Assembly (NCBI RefSeq): GCF_024213555.1
Contig: NZ_JANAVO010000001.1
Location: forward strand, 2,790,001 to 2,854,000
Direction of reading: 5' to 3'
DNA from: Allokutzneria sp. A3M-2-11 16
Lineage (GTDB): Bacteria > Actinomycetota > Actinomycetes > Mycobacteriales > Pseudonocardiaceae
Length of the DNA: 64,000 nt
In this document: piece after piece, positions 50,078 through 58,795 of the stretch
How positions within the stretch are numbered: the stretch's first letter is position 1
How the letters are laid out: each line of letters opens with the position of its first letter
Notes under the pieces: model-generated
Told to the model about the DNA's origin: nothing
The model's database searches: none
Seen by the model: only the letters and a program-made list of their open reading frames with translations
Made by a program: the position numbers and the translations under genes

Positions 50078-51481
50078 ATGACCGTGGTTATCGGGATCGA
50101 CTCCTCGACCCAGTCGTCGAAGGCCATCGCCGTCGACGCCGCCTCCGGCCAGGTGCTCGCCGAAGGCCGCGCCGCGCACCCCGACGGCACCGAAGTCCAT
50201 CCTGACGCGTGGTGGCGGGCCACCACGCAGGCGATCGCCGAGGCCGCGGCCGGTCTGTCCGAACCGGTCGCGGCGATCGCGGTCGCCGGTCAGCAGCACG
50301 GGATGGTCACCCTGGACGCGTCGGGTGAGGTCGTCCGTCCCGCGCTGCTGTGGAACGACAACCGCTCAGCGCCGCAGGCCCGTCGGCTGACGGACGAGTT
50401 CGGCGGGCCGAAGCGCTGGGCGGAGCGCACCGGCTCGGTCCCGGTCGCCAGCTTCACGGTGAGCAAGCTGGCCTGGCTGGCCGAGCACGAGCCCGCCAAC
50501 GCGGACCGCACGAGCAGGGTCCTGCTGCCGCACGACTGGATCACGTGGCGGCTGGCCGCACCGGGATCGGAGACGGCGACCGATCGCGGTGACGCCTCGG
50601 GCACCGGGTACTTCTCGCCCGCGACCGGCGAGTGGTTGCCCGACCTGCTCACCGCTGCCCTCGACGGCCGAAGGCCCGAGCTGCCCCGGGTGCTCGGACC
50701 GGCGGAGGCGGCGGGGCGGACCCCGGACGGGGCGCTGCTCGGCGCGGGGACGGGCGACAACATGGGCGCGGCCCTGGGGCTGGGGGCCGGACCCGGAGAC
50801 GTCGTCGTGTCCCTGGGCACCTCCGGCACCGTGTTCGCGGTGGCGGAGAACCCGACCGCCGAGCCCACCGGGGCCGTCGCCGGGTTCTGCGACGCCACGG
50901 GCCGATTCCTGCCGCTGGTGTGCACGCTCAACGCCGCGCGGGTGCTCACCGCGACCGCCGCGATGCTGGGTGTCGACCTGGCCGGCCTGGACGAGCTGGC
51001 GCTCCGGGCCGAGCCGGGCGCGGGCGGCTTGGTGCTGCTGCCCTACCTGGACGGGGAGCGCACTCCGCAGCTGCCCGACGCCAGCGGCACCCTCATTGGA
51101 CTGCGGCGGTCGAACATGACGCCGGAGAACCTGGCGAGGGCGGCGGTCGAGGGCATGCTCAGCGGGTTGGTGGACGGCCTGGACGCGCTCCGCCAGCAGG
51201 GCGTCGATGCCCGCCGGGTGCTCTTGGTGGGCGGCGCGGCGCGGTCGGCCGCGGTGCGAGCGGTGGCGCCGCTGCTGTTCGGCCTGCCGGTCGAGGTGCC
51301 GGAGCCGGCGGAGTACGTGGCACTGGGCGCGGCCCGCCAGGCTGCATGGGCGTTGGCCGGGAGCGCGGAGCCACCGACGTGGGCCGTCCGATCCACGGCC
51401 TGTGAGCCGGGAGCCTCCGACATCGGCGCCGAGCTGCGCGCGGCTTACGGCGCGGCCCGCGAGCAGGTCTACGGCCAGTGA
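50078..51481 (+). CDS. xylB: Xylulokinase
   Basis: Phosphorylates D-xylulose to xylulose-5-phosphate for the pentose phosphate pathway. The 467-aa FGGY-family protein has the first ATP-site loop [12 protein letters not shown], the [10 protein letters not shown] substrate region, [10 protein letters not shown] with the catalytic-side residues, [13 protein letters not shown] and the [10 protein letters not shown] site. ATG at 50078. It belongs with the ROK regulator (51623) and xylA (52864), all in the same direction, giving xylB-ROK-xylA, a complete xylose isomerase route. Confidence 0.95.
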   Translation: MTVVIGIDSSTQSSKAIAVDAASGQVLAEGRAAHPDGTEVHPDAWWRATTQAIAEAAAGLSEPVAAIAVAGQQHGMVTLDASGEVVRPALLWNDNRSAPQARRLTDEFGGPKRWAERTGSVPVASFTVSKLAWLAEHEPANADRTSRVLLPHDWITWRLAAPGSETATDRGDASGTGYFSPATGEWLPDLLTAALDGRRPELPRVLGPAEAAGRTPDGALLGAGTGDNMGAALGLGAGPGDVVVSLGTSGTVFAVAENPTAEPTGAVAGFCDATGRFLPLVCTLNAARVLTATAAMLGVDLAGLDELALRAEPGAGGLVLLPYLDGERTPQLPDASGTLIGLRRSNMTPENLARAAVEGMLSGLVDGLDALRQQGVDARRVLLVGGAARSAAVRAVAPLLFGLPVEVPEPAEYVALGAARQAAWALAGSAEPPTWAVRSTACEPGASDIGAELRAAYGAAREQVYGQ

Positions 51482-51563
51482 CCTGCACCGAACCGCCGCC
51501 CCTACGGCAGTGAACGAACGGGGCGGCGGTTCACAACCCGCGGTTTCACCCCCGGACCAGGTC

Positions 51564-51608
51564 TTGACCCGGGTGGGCGGGGGGACTTAGTTTGTCGATC
51601 CAACAAAC
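51564..51608 (+). promoter_or_regulatory. ROK-gene promoter and operator
   Basis: -35 ttgacc (51564-51569) and -10 tagttt (51588-51593) have an 18-bp spacer. Overlapping the -10 is the inverted repeat gtttgt-N7-acaaac (51590-51608), of the kind bound by ROK-family xylose repressors. It implies autoregulation and control of the downstream xylA. Confidence 0.7.
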
Positions 51609-51622
51609 GAAATGGGAGCGCC

Positions 51623-52867
51623 ATGCGAGGCCAGGCCGATCGACCCGTGGACCAGACCGGTCTGCGTCGGCTCAACCTCTCCCGGGTGCTTCGGACCCTG
51701 CGCTCCGACGGGCCGCAGTCGCGAGCCCTGCTGGCGCGCCGGACGGGGCTGAACAAGGCCACCACGTCGAGTCTCGTCGCCGAGCTCGAACAGCGTCGGC
51801 TGGTCCAGCTCGGGGCGGTCGTGGCGGGCGCGGTGGGCAGGCCGAGCCAACTCGTCGAGATCCGCGGGCGGGCGGTGTGCGGGATCGGGTTGGAGATCAA
51901 CGTCAACTACGCCGCGGTCGCCGTGCTCGATCTGACCGACCAGGTCTTGTTCTCGAAACGGGTGCCCCTGGACGTCGTGGCGCTCGGGCAGGTCGCGGCG
52001 ATCGACCTCCTGGCGGACCTGGCGGACGAGACCATCGGCGCGATGCGGGACGAAGGCAACTGGGTCGCGGGTGTCACCGCGGCGGTGCCGGGGCTCGTCG
52101 ACGCCGGGAACGGCGTCGTGCGCCACGCGCCCAACCTGCGCTGGCGGGAAGCCTCGGTGGCGGATCGGCTCGCCGCCCGAATCGACCTGGCCCGCGAGTC
52201 GATCTCCGTCGACAACGACGCCAACCTCTCCGCTCTCGCCGAGCACGCGATCGGCGTGGCGGCGGGGGTGAGCGACCTGCTCTACCTCACCGGCGAAGTC
52301 GGCGTCGGCGGCGGAGTGATCGCTGACGGCCGTCTGGTCCGGGGCGCCACCGGTTTCACCGGCGAGGTGGGGCACATGCCGCTCAACCCCTGCTCCGCCG
52401 AATGCGGCTGCGGCCGCACGGGGTGCTGGGAGACCCAGGTCGGCCTGGCCGCGCTGCTGCGGGCGGTCGCCGATCCGGACGATGAGGTCCACGACTCCGC
52501 TCGCGATCTCGAACAGCGGCTGCGCGTGATCGCCGCACGAGCCGCTGACGGTGACCCGAGGACGCGGACCGCGTTGGCGGAGATCGGTTCCGCCCTCGGC
52601 GTCGGCGCCTCGATCCTGGTCAACGTCCTCAACCCCACCGCCCTCGTGCTCGGTGGCTACTTCGCGCTCCTCGGGGAGTGGCTTGCCGAACCCGCGCGAC
52701 GGGAACTCACCGAGCGGGTCATGACTTCCGGCTCGTGCCGCCTGGTGCTGTCCGACCTCGGGTTCACCGCCGCCGTGCGCGGTGGGGCGCACGCCGCCCT
52801 GGACCGGGTCGTCGCCGACCCCTCGATCGCTCCGACCGAAGTCCCACACCTTGGAGGCATCGCGTGA
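51623..52867 (+). CDS. xylR: ROK-family transcriptional regulator (XylR-type)
   Basis: A 414-aa repressor with an N-terminal winged helix ([33 protein letters not shown] split over residues 12-45). It is followed by a ROK sugar-kinase-like domain. The zinc site reads [14 protein letters not shown], with the GH-type region GEVGHMPL just before. Kinase-like glycine loops are present but the ATP site looks incomplete, as usual for ROK repressors. ATG at 51623 behind gggagcg. Its stop overlaps the xylA GTG (GTGA at 52864-52867). It probably senses xylose. Confidence 0.9.
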   Translation: MRGQADRPVDQTGLRRLNLSRVLRTLRSDGPQSRALLARRTGLNKATTSSLVAELEQRRLVQLGAVVAGAVGRPSQLVEIRGRAVCGIGLEINVNYAAVAVLDLTDQVLFSKRVPLDVVALGQVAAIDLLADLADETIGAMRDEGNWVAGVTAAVPGLVDAGNGVVRHAPNLRWREASVADRLAARIDLARESISVDNDANLSALAEHAIGVAAGVSDLLYLTGEVGVGGGVIADGRLVRGATGFTGEVGHMPLNPCSAECGCGRTGCWETQVGLAALLRAVADPDDEVHDSARDLEQRLRVIAARAADGDPRTRTALAEIGSALGVGASILVNVLNPTALVLGGYFALLGEWLAEPARRELTERVMTSGSCRLVLSDLGFTAAVRGGAHAALDRVVADPSIAPTEVPHLGGIA

Positions 52868-54021
52868 CCGACTACACCCCGCGCCCCGAGCACAAGTTCA
52901 GCTTCGGCCTGTGGACGGTCGGCTGGCCCGGAAACGACCCGTTCGGCGTCGCCACGCGCCCGGTGATGGATCCGGTGCACGCGGTGGAGAAGCTCGCGGA
53001 GCTGGGCGCGTGGGGCGTTACCTTCCACGACGACGACTTGGTGCCGTTCGGAGCGGACGATCGCGAGCGGGACCAACGCATCCAGGCCTTCCGGAAGGCA
53101 TTGGACGCCACCGGTCTCGTGGCGCCGATGGTCACCACGAACCTGTTCACGCACCCCGTCTTCAAGGACGGCGCGTTCACCGCGAACGACCGCGACGTCC
53201 GGAGGTTCGCGCTGCGCAAGGTGCTGCGCAACATCGACCTGGCGGCCGAACTCGGTGCCACCACCTACGTGCTGTGGGGCGGCAGGGAAGGCGCCGAGTC
53301 GCCCGCGGCCAAGGACGTGCGCGACGCGTTGCAGCGCTACGCCGAGGCACTGGACCTGCTCTGCGCGTATGTCAACGAGAAGGGCTACACCATCCGGTTC
53401 GCCTTGGAGCCCAAGCCGAACGAGCCGCGCGGCGACATCCTGCTGCCCACCATCGGCCACGCGCTCGGCTTCATCAACCAGTTGGCGCACCCCGAGATGG
53501 TCGGCGTGAACCCCGAGGTCGGGCACGAGCAGATGGCCGGGCTGTCGATGGTGCACGGGGTGGCCCAGGCGCTGTGGCAGGGCAAGCTGTTCCACATCGA
53601 CCTCAACGGCCAGAACGGGCCGCGCTTCGACCAGGACCTGCGCTTCGGCAACGGTGACGTGAAGACGGCCTTCTTCCTGGTCGACCTGCTGGAGCACTCC
53701 GGCTACGACGGGCCGCGGCACTTCGACTTCAAGCCCGCGCGCACGGAGGACGAGGACGGCGTGTGGGCCTCGGCCGCTGCATGCATGCGCAACTACCTGA
53801 TCTTCGCAGAGCGGGCGCGGGCGTTCCGGGCCGATCCCGAGGTGGCCGAGGCGTTGTCGGCCTCGCGGGTCGCCCAGCTGGCCGTGCCGACGCTGCTCCC
53901 CGGAGAGACCCTCGACGACCTGCGCGCGGAGGAGTTCGACGCGGTGGCGGCGGGTACCCGTGGCATGGGATACGAACGGCTGGACCAGCTCGCGCTGGAG
54001 CACCTGTTCGGCGTTCGTTGA
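52864..54021 (+). CDS. xylA: Xylose isomerase
   Basis: Converts D-xylose to D-xylulose. The 385-aa length is the short class I type of actinomycetes. Active-site landmarks: [11 protein letters not shown] with the catalytic His, [13 protein letters not shown] with the first metal Glu, the [12 protein letters not shown] segment with further metal ligands, and [12 protein letters not shown] start at 52864 overlaps the regulator's stop, so it is translated with it. Downstream lies an unrelated small gene. Confidence 0.96.
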   Translation: MTDYTPRPEHKFSFGLWTVGWPGNDPFGVATRPVMDPVHAVEKLAELGAWGVTFHDDDLVPFGADDRERDQRIQAFRKALDATGLVAPMVTTNLFTHPVFKDGAFTANDRDVRRFALRKVLRNIDLAAELGATTYVLWGGREGAESPAAKDVRDALQRYAEALDLLCAYVNEKGYTIRFALEPKPNEPRGDILLPTIGHALGFINQLAHPEMVGVNPEVGHEQMAGLSMVHGVAQALWQGKLFHIDLNGQNGPRFDQDLRFGNGDVKTAFFLVDLLEHSGYDGPRHFDFKPARTEDEDGVWASAAACMRNYLIFAERARAFRADPEVAEALSASRVAQLAVPTLLPGETLDDLRAEEFDAVAAGTRGMGYERLDQLALEHLFGVR

Positions 54022-54129
54022 TGCGGTGACCAGAAGTAACAAAGGCCATAAAGATCGCTGACTCGGATGACCTCGGGCGGGGGAGGAGGGCAGACTCGAA
54101 ACGTCATTCGGGTGCCGGAGGAGGCAGTC

Positions 54130-54381
54130 ATGCGTGCAGCGAGTCGAGCGATCGTGATCACCCTGCTCGGGGTGCTGGCGTTGCTCGCCGTCGCGCCGGT
54201 CTCCTCGGCGCTGCCGGGGCAGGAGCTGGCGCAGCAGCCCACCACGTCGGCGCCGCCCGCGGGACAGCCGCCCGCGGCGCAGGAGGACCGCAACCGCGTG
54301 ACCATCGGCATCATCGCGGTTGTCCTGCTGGGCACCGTGGTGATCGGCCGCCGCATTCGCAAGCGGGCGCAGAAGACCTGA
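54130..54381 (+). CDS. Small exported protein with C-terminal anchor
   Basis: An 83-aa protein with a cleavable-looking signal (RAIVITLLGVLALLAVAPVSSA), a Pro/Ala/Gln-rich exposed stretch (QPTTSAPPAGQPPAAQ) and a C-terminal membrane helix (IGIIAVVLLGTVVIG) ending RRIRKRAQKT. The ATG at 54130 has ggagg eight bases upstream; the in-frame ATG at 54067 lacks support. This arrangement resembles the gene at 6058. Function unknown. Confidence 0.65.
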   Translation: MRAASRAIVITLLGVLALLAVAPVSSALPGQELAQQPTTSAPPAGQPPAAQEDRNRVTIGIIAVVLLGTVVIGRRIRKRAQKT

Positions 54382-54713
54382 TCCGGGTCGGGTGTCACAC
54401 AATCGTGCAACCGTGGGCACGGCAATTGCGCATTATTGCGCGGTTACCTCGGGTGACCGGCCGGTAACCGTTCTTCTCAGTACGGGAGTACTGTTTTTCC
54501 CACGATGTAAACCGGCTTTGAAATCGTTCCGACTTCGTTGACGATAGGCGGGTCATAGCGCTCCACTTCGTGGAAGCGTTATGCCGTGACCGGTTATCCG
54601 GATACAGCCAGACCGAAGTCGGCTGCTCCACTCGGCGCAGCGTGGCGACCGGCAACCGCGCCAGGCCACTTCTTGATCACCTATGAAGAGTGCATGGTGC
54701 AGGATGGATGCAC
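54382..54713. other. 332-bp intergenic region upstream of the M20 pair
   Basis: No gene is supported. It contains a hairpin (catagcgctccac / gtggaagcgttatg, 54554-54583), a short stem gcgca-ttat-tgcgc at 54428-54441 and relatively A/T-rich stretches at 54490-54545. The motif tgcat/tgcac repeats just before the amidohydrolase start. It probably carries the promoter and a 5' regulatory structure. Confidence 0.5.
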
Positions 54714-55934
54714 ATGAGCACCGACACCAAGGCCCAGTGCCGCTCCGCCGTGGAGCGGCATGCGGACGCGCTTGTCGAGCTCTCCCACGCCATCCACGCC
54801 GACCCCGAACTCGCTTATCAGGAGCGCCGGGCGGCCGCCAGGGTCGCTGACGTCCTGCAGCGCGAGGGCTTCGCCGTCGAGCACGGCGTCGGCGGACTGG
54901 AGACGGCGTTCACCGCCACCTACGGCTCGGGTGAGCTGGTCGTCGGCCTGTGCGCGGAGTACGACGCGCTGCCCGAGGTCGGCCACGCCTGCGGCCACAA
55001 CGTCATCGCCGCCTCGTCCACCGGAGCCGCGCTCGCCCTCGCCGAGGTCGCCGACCGGCTCGGCATCACCGTCAAGCTCGTCGGCACGCCCGCCGAGGAG
55101 GTCGGGGGCGGCAAGGTCGCGCTGCTGGACGCCGGGGTCTTCGACGACGTCGCACTGGCGATGATGGTGCACCCCTCGCCGGAGGAGTCCGTCGCCTGCA
55201 CGTCGCTGGCCATCGCCGACATCGAGGTGCGCTACGCGGGCCGGACCTCGCACGCCGCCGCGGCCCCGCACCTCGGGCTGAACGCCGCCGACGCGATCAC
55301 CGTCGCGCAGGTCGCCATCGGGCTGCTGCGCCAGCACCTGGAGCCCGGCCAGATGGTGCACGGCATCGTCACCCACGGCGGCGCGGCGCCCAACATCGTC
55401 CCGGCGGACACCGCCGCGGTCTTCTATCTCCGTGCGACGGATCTCGACTCGCTGAGCAGGCTGGAAAAGCGGATCAGGGACTGTTTCCAGGCGGGTTCCG
55501 TCGCCACGGGCTGCACTCATGAGGTCACCCACATCTCAGCCATCTACGCCGAGCTGAACCCCGACCGGTGGTTGGCCTCGGCATATCGAAGGTCGATTTC
55601 CGAACTGGGCCGGGTACCCATGGACCCGGAAACCGAACGGAAGCGGCAGCTCTGGAGCACTGACATGGGCAACATCACCCGTGCGTTGCCCGGCATTCAC
55701 CCCACCATCGCCATCGACTGTGGAGACGCGGTCAACCACCAGCCCGAGTTCGCCGCGGCCTGCGTGTCGGCATCAGCCGATCGCGCGGTGCTCGACGGTG
55801 CCCTCGCGCTCGCGTGGACCGCCGTCGCCGCCGCGACCGACGAGGAGCAGCGCGCCCGCCTGCTCTCCGGGGTCGCGGACCGTCTCCACGGTCGGGTCGC
55901 CGCAGGTGCGGCGGCAGCAGGAGGTTTCGCGTGA
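54714..55934 (+). CDS. amiB1: M20 family amidohydrolase (AmiB1-like)
   Basis: A 406-aa N-acyl-amino-acid hydrolase of peptidase family M20D. Metal- and substrate-site segments: HAIHADPELAYQE, the HACGHN motif with metal His, GTPAEEVGGG with the catalytic and metal Glu, and the C-terminal GDAVNHQPEF. I use the ATG at 54714; ATG at 54708 and GTG at 54690 are alternatives. It overlaps the next M20 gene (GTGA). In M. tuberculosis the equivalents are amiB1 and amiA1, in the same order. Substrate unknown. Confidence 0.82.
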   Translation: MSTDTKAQCRSAVERHADALVELSHAIHADPELAYQERRAAARVADVLQREGFAVEHGVGGLETAFTATYGSGELVVGLCAEYDALPEVGHACGHNVIAASSTGAALALAEVADRLGITVKLVGTPAEEVGGGKVALLDAGVFDDVALAMMVHPSPEESVACTSLAIADIEVRYAGRTSHAAAAPHLGLNAADAITVAQVAIGLLRQHLEPGQMVHGIVTHGGAAPNIVPADTAAVFYLRATDLDSLSRLEKRIRDCFQAGSVATGCTHEVTHISAIYAELNPDRWLASAYRRSISELGRVPMDPETERKRQLWSTDMGNITRALPGIHPTIAIDCGDAVNHQPEFAAACVSASADRAVLDGALALAWTAVAAATDEEQRARLLSGVADRLHGRVAAGAAAAGGFA

Positions 55935-57193
55935 CCGTCCTCGACTCCCGTCCCGACTACCCCCAGTCCGACGTGCTGATCACCGGCTCCGGCGCGACGA
56001 TGTCCGCTGTGGAGGATCTCGGCGCTGGACGTGGGCCGTCCTGGTTGGACGCCTGGATGCAGCTCCACGCCCAGGACGTGGTCAGCTGGCGCAGGCACAT
56101 CCACGCCCACCCGGAGCTCTCCCGGCGGGAGTACGCCACCACGGAGTTCCTCGCCGACAAGCTGGAGTCCGTCGGGCTCAAGCCCCGCGTCCTGCCCATC
56201 GGCACCGGGCTGATCTGCGACATCGGGTCCGGGCCGCGCTGCGTGGCGCTGCGCGCCGACATCGACGCGCTGCCGCTGACCGAGCGCACCGGGAACCCGT
56301 TCTCGTCCACTGTGGACGGAGTCATGCACGCGTGCGGGCACGACGCGCACACCACGGTCCTGCTGGGCACCGCGCTGGCGTTGGCGCACGCGCCAGGGCT
56401 GCCCGGCCGGATCCGGCTGATCTTCCAGCCCGCCGAGGAGGTCATGCCCGGCGGCGCGCTGGACGTGCTGGCCGCGGGCGGGCTGGACGGGGTGGAGCGG
56501 ATCTTCGGCCTGCACTGCGATCCGCGCCTGGAGGTCGGCAGGGTCGGCACCAGGGTCGGCGCGATCACCTCGGCCAGCGACCTGATCGAGCTGCGGCTGA
56601 CCTCGCCGGGCGGGCACACCTCGCGCCCGCACCTGACCGCGGACCTGGTGCACGCGCTGGGCACGGTGATCACCGGCCTGCCCACGCTGCTCTCCCGCCG
56701 GGTGGACCCGCGCTCGGGCACCGTCCTGGTGTGGGGCGCGGTCCAGGCGGGCGAGGCGGCCAACGCCATCCCGCAGGAGGGCGTGCTGCGCGGCACCCTG
56801 CGCACCGGCAACCGGGACACCTGGGCCGAGCTGGAGCCGCTGGTCCGCGAGCTGATCACCGCGCTGCTCGCCCCGATGGGCGTCGGCTTCGACCTGCAGC
56901 ACCGCCGCGGCGTGCCGCCGGTGGTCAACGAGCGGGAGAGCACCAGGCTGCTGCGCTCCGGCGTGCTCGCCGCGCTCGGCGAGGACGCGCTGGCCGGGAC
57001 CGAGCAGTCCTCCGGTGGTGAGGACTTCGGCTGGTACCTGGAGCACGTGGAGGGGTCCTTCGCGCGCCTCGGCGTGTGGCCGGGGCACGGCCCGCAGCGC
57101 GACCTGCACCAGCCGACCTTCGACCTGGACGAGCGCGCGCTGCTCGCCGGGGTCCGGGTCATGGTGCACACGGCGCTCACCTCATTGGCCTGA
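55931..57193 (+). CDS. amiA1: M20 family amidohydrolase (AmiA1-like)
   Basis: A 420-aa second M20D hydrolase. Landmarks: RRHIHAHPELSRRE, VMHACGHDAHTT, QPAEEVMPGGAL, and GGEDFGWYLEHV near the C-terminus. An N-terminal extension of about 35 residues precedes the conserved region; a second ATG at 55999 (MSAVEDLG) is possible. The start GTG at 55931 overlaps the previous gene's stop, so both are in one unit and may form a heteromer. A terminator follows at 57203-57240. Confidence 0.85.
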   Translation: MTVLDSRPDYPQSDVLITGSGATMSAVEDLGAGRGPSWLDAWMQLHAQDVVSWRRHIHAHPELSRREYATTEFLADKLESVGLKPRVLPIGTGLICDIGSGPRCVALRADIDALPLTERTGNPFSSTVDGVMHACGHDAHTTVLLGTALALAHAPGLPGRIRLIFQPAEEVMPGGALDVLAAGGLDGVERIFGLHCDPRLEVGRVGTRVGAITSASDLIELRLTSPGGHTSRPHLTADLVHALGTVITGLPTLLSRRVDPRSGTVLVWGAVQAGEAANAIPQEGVLRGTLRTGNRDTWAELEPLVRELITALLAPMGVGFDLQHRRGVPPVVNERESTRLLRSGVLAALGEDALAGTEQSSGGEDFGWYLEHVEGSFARLGVWPGHGPQRDLHQPTFDLDERALLAGVRVMVHTALTSLA

Positions 57194-57202
57194 TCAAGCA
57201 GG

Positions 57203-57240
57203 GAAAAGGGGCGGTCGGTGCGAACCGGCCGCCCCTTTTC
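57203..57240 (+). terminator. Terminator of the amidohydrolase operon
   Basis: A 17-bp stem (gaaaaggggcggtcggt / accggccgccccttttc, one mismatch) with a 4-nt loop and a flanking T run, 9 bp after the stop. Confidence 0.9.
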
Positions 57241-57259
57241 CCTGGGCACGTGCGCCTAG

Positions 57260-57287
57260 TTGTCCACAACGACGGCAGTTGTCCACA
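57260..57287 (+). promoter_or_regulatory. Paired TTGTCCACA-type motifs, copy B
   Basis: Two exact ttgtccaca motifs at 57260-57268 and 57279-57287, starts 19 bp apart as in copy A. They lie 52 bp before the AbiEi/DUF559-type gene and may bind DnaA or another factor at its promoter. Confidence 0.6.
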
Positions 57288-57338
57288 GACCGGCCGATCT
57301 CGGCATCACGAGGTCCGGCGAGGGCGCATGGTCGATGC

Positions 57339-58259
57339 ATGCCGAATCGACCGGACCCCTGGCACTGGGCGTACAGCCACCGCTCCGTCCTGAACGCCCT
57401 TGGCGAGAACAGACTGCGCTACGCGCTGCGGCACGGCAGGCTCGTCCAGCCCTGGCGTGGCGTCATCGTTTCGCGAGAACGGATGGGCGACCCGAAGACG
57501 ATGGCCAGCGCGGCTCTGATGGTCATCGGACCGGAAGCCGTGCTCTCCGGGTTCACCGCGGCGGCGATGTACGGCTGCACCGCGGCGGACACGCGGCGGG
57601 TGTGCGTCACCGTCCCGCACGGGCGCTTGGCGCGGAGCAGGCCGGGGTTGCTGGTCCGGCACGCTGCCTTCGGGCGGGAGGACGTGGTGGAGCTGGACGA
57701 GCTGCCGGTGCTGGCCCCGGACCTCGTCTTCGCCGAGTTGTTGTGCACCGGCCCGAAGCACACCGCGCTCGCCTGCGCCGACCAGCTGATGCGATCACTG
57801 CCGGAGGACCTGCGACCGGCCTTCCGGGAGCAGCTCCGGGAGCGGCTGGGCAAGCGCGGCGATCGGCGCGGCGTCGCCCGTGCGCTGTCGATGGTCGGCC
57901 TGATCACCGAACGGGCGCGGACGGCGGAGGAGAGCGCGCTGCGGTGGCTCGTCGTCGACCACGGCTTTCCGGTGCCCGAGGTGCAGTACGAGATCCCGGA
58001 GCGAGACTGGAGCGTGCAGCTGGCGTGGCCGGAGTTGCGGATCGCGCTCGGCTACCGCGAACCGGGGCGGCATCCGCCGGACGCCGAACAGGATCGGGTG
58101 CTCGCCGAACCGGGCTGGATCGGCATCTGGGCCGGGCCCGCCGATCTGCGGGCGCCTACCGCCCTGGTGGCCCGGTTGCGGGCCGCGTTCCGGCGGCGCG
58201 GCTGGGATCAGGTGGGGCCGAGGCCCGAGCAGGGGCGGGTGCGCAGGTCGCTGACGTAG
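57339..58259 (+). CDS. AbiEi-like/DUF559-like protein with degenerate nuclease domain
   Basis: A 306-aa protein with an N-terminal AbiEi-type winged-helix segment (SVLNALGENRLRYALRHGRLV-type, about residues 15-75) and a C-terminal DUF559/Vsr-like region starting AEESALRWLVVDHGFPVPE. In active DUF559 proteins the core reads roughly VDLAWPE...VEYDG; here it reads SVQLAWPEL and IALGYREPG, so the acidic metal ligands are lost. The start is ATG at 57339. Its last 52 bp overlap the convergent cyclotransferase-like gene. It could be an antitoxin-like regulator that retains only the DNA-binding part. Confidence 0.65.
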   Translation: MPNRPDPWHWAYSHRSVLNALGENRLRYALRHGRLVQPWRGVIVSRERMGDPKTMASAALMVIGPEAVLSGFTAAAMYGCTAADTRRVCVTVPHGRLARSRPGLLVRHAAFGREDVVELDELPVLAPDLVFAELLCTGPKHTALACADQLMRSLPEDLRPAFREQLRERLGKRGDRRGVARALSMVGLITERARTAEESALRWLVVDHGFPVPEVQYEIPERDWSVQLAWPELRIALGYREPGRHPPDAEQDRVLAEPGWIGIWAGPADLRAPTALVARLRAAFRRRGWDQVGPRPEQGRVRRSLT

Positions 58260-58663
58260 TCGGCGGGGGCGCCCGCGGCCTCGGCCGCGTCCGCGACCAC
58301 GCCGAGGTACCTGGCCGACGGCAGGCCGCCCTCGTACGCGTCGAGCACGTACAACCAGGCCAGCGTCGACCCCTCCAGGGTCTGCACGCGGAGCCGGATC
58401 TTCTTGTAGAGACCCAGCTCCTTGCCCTCCCAGCGGTCGAGACGGGTCTCGTCCTCCGGGCTGACGTCGTAGAGCACGACGAAGACCTGCGAGTCGGGGT
58501 CCTCGACGACGGTGGAGAGCGCGCCCTCCCAGCCCAGGTCCTCACCGCCGAAGGTCAGTCGCCAGCCGACGAGCCAGCCGGTCCCCGACATCGGCGAGTA
58601 CGGGGCTCGCTGCTTCATCTGGTCCGGTTCCATGTTGGAGCCGTAGGCGGCGTAGAGCGGCAC
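58208..58663 (-). CDS. Gamma-glutamylcyclotransferase-like protein
   Basis: A 151-aa protein with the AIG2/GGCT fold: the N-terminal LYAAYGSNMEPDQMKQRAP is the substrate-binding loop, GWEGALSTVVEDP includes an acidic residue in the catalytic position, and DRWEGKELGLYKKI follows. It may cyclise gamma-glutamylamines or related peptides. The start is the GTG at 58663; the frame upstream lacks support. The location between amiA1 and lpdA on the opposite strand matches M. tuberculosis Rv3304. It overlaps the AbiEi-like gene by 52 bp. Confidence 0.8.
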   Translation of the reverse strand: MPLYAAYGSNMEPDQMKQRAPYSPMSGTGWLVGWRLTFGGEDLGWEGALSTVVEDPDSQVFVVLYDVSPEDETRLDRWEGKELGLYKKIRLRVQTLEGSTLAWLYVLDAYEGGLPSARYLGVVADAAEAAGAPADYVSDLRTRPCSGLGPT

Positions 58664-58795
58664 GAGGACAGAGTAGCGACCTCGATCAACGGATGGGACC
58701 CATCGGGCACGCGGACACCCGGCTCGCACCGTTCGGGTACCGCGTACGGTTGACGCGCTCGGCGTTGACAGCCAGTGCTCTAGGAGGATTCATCC

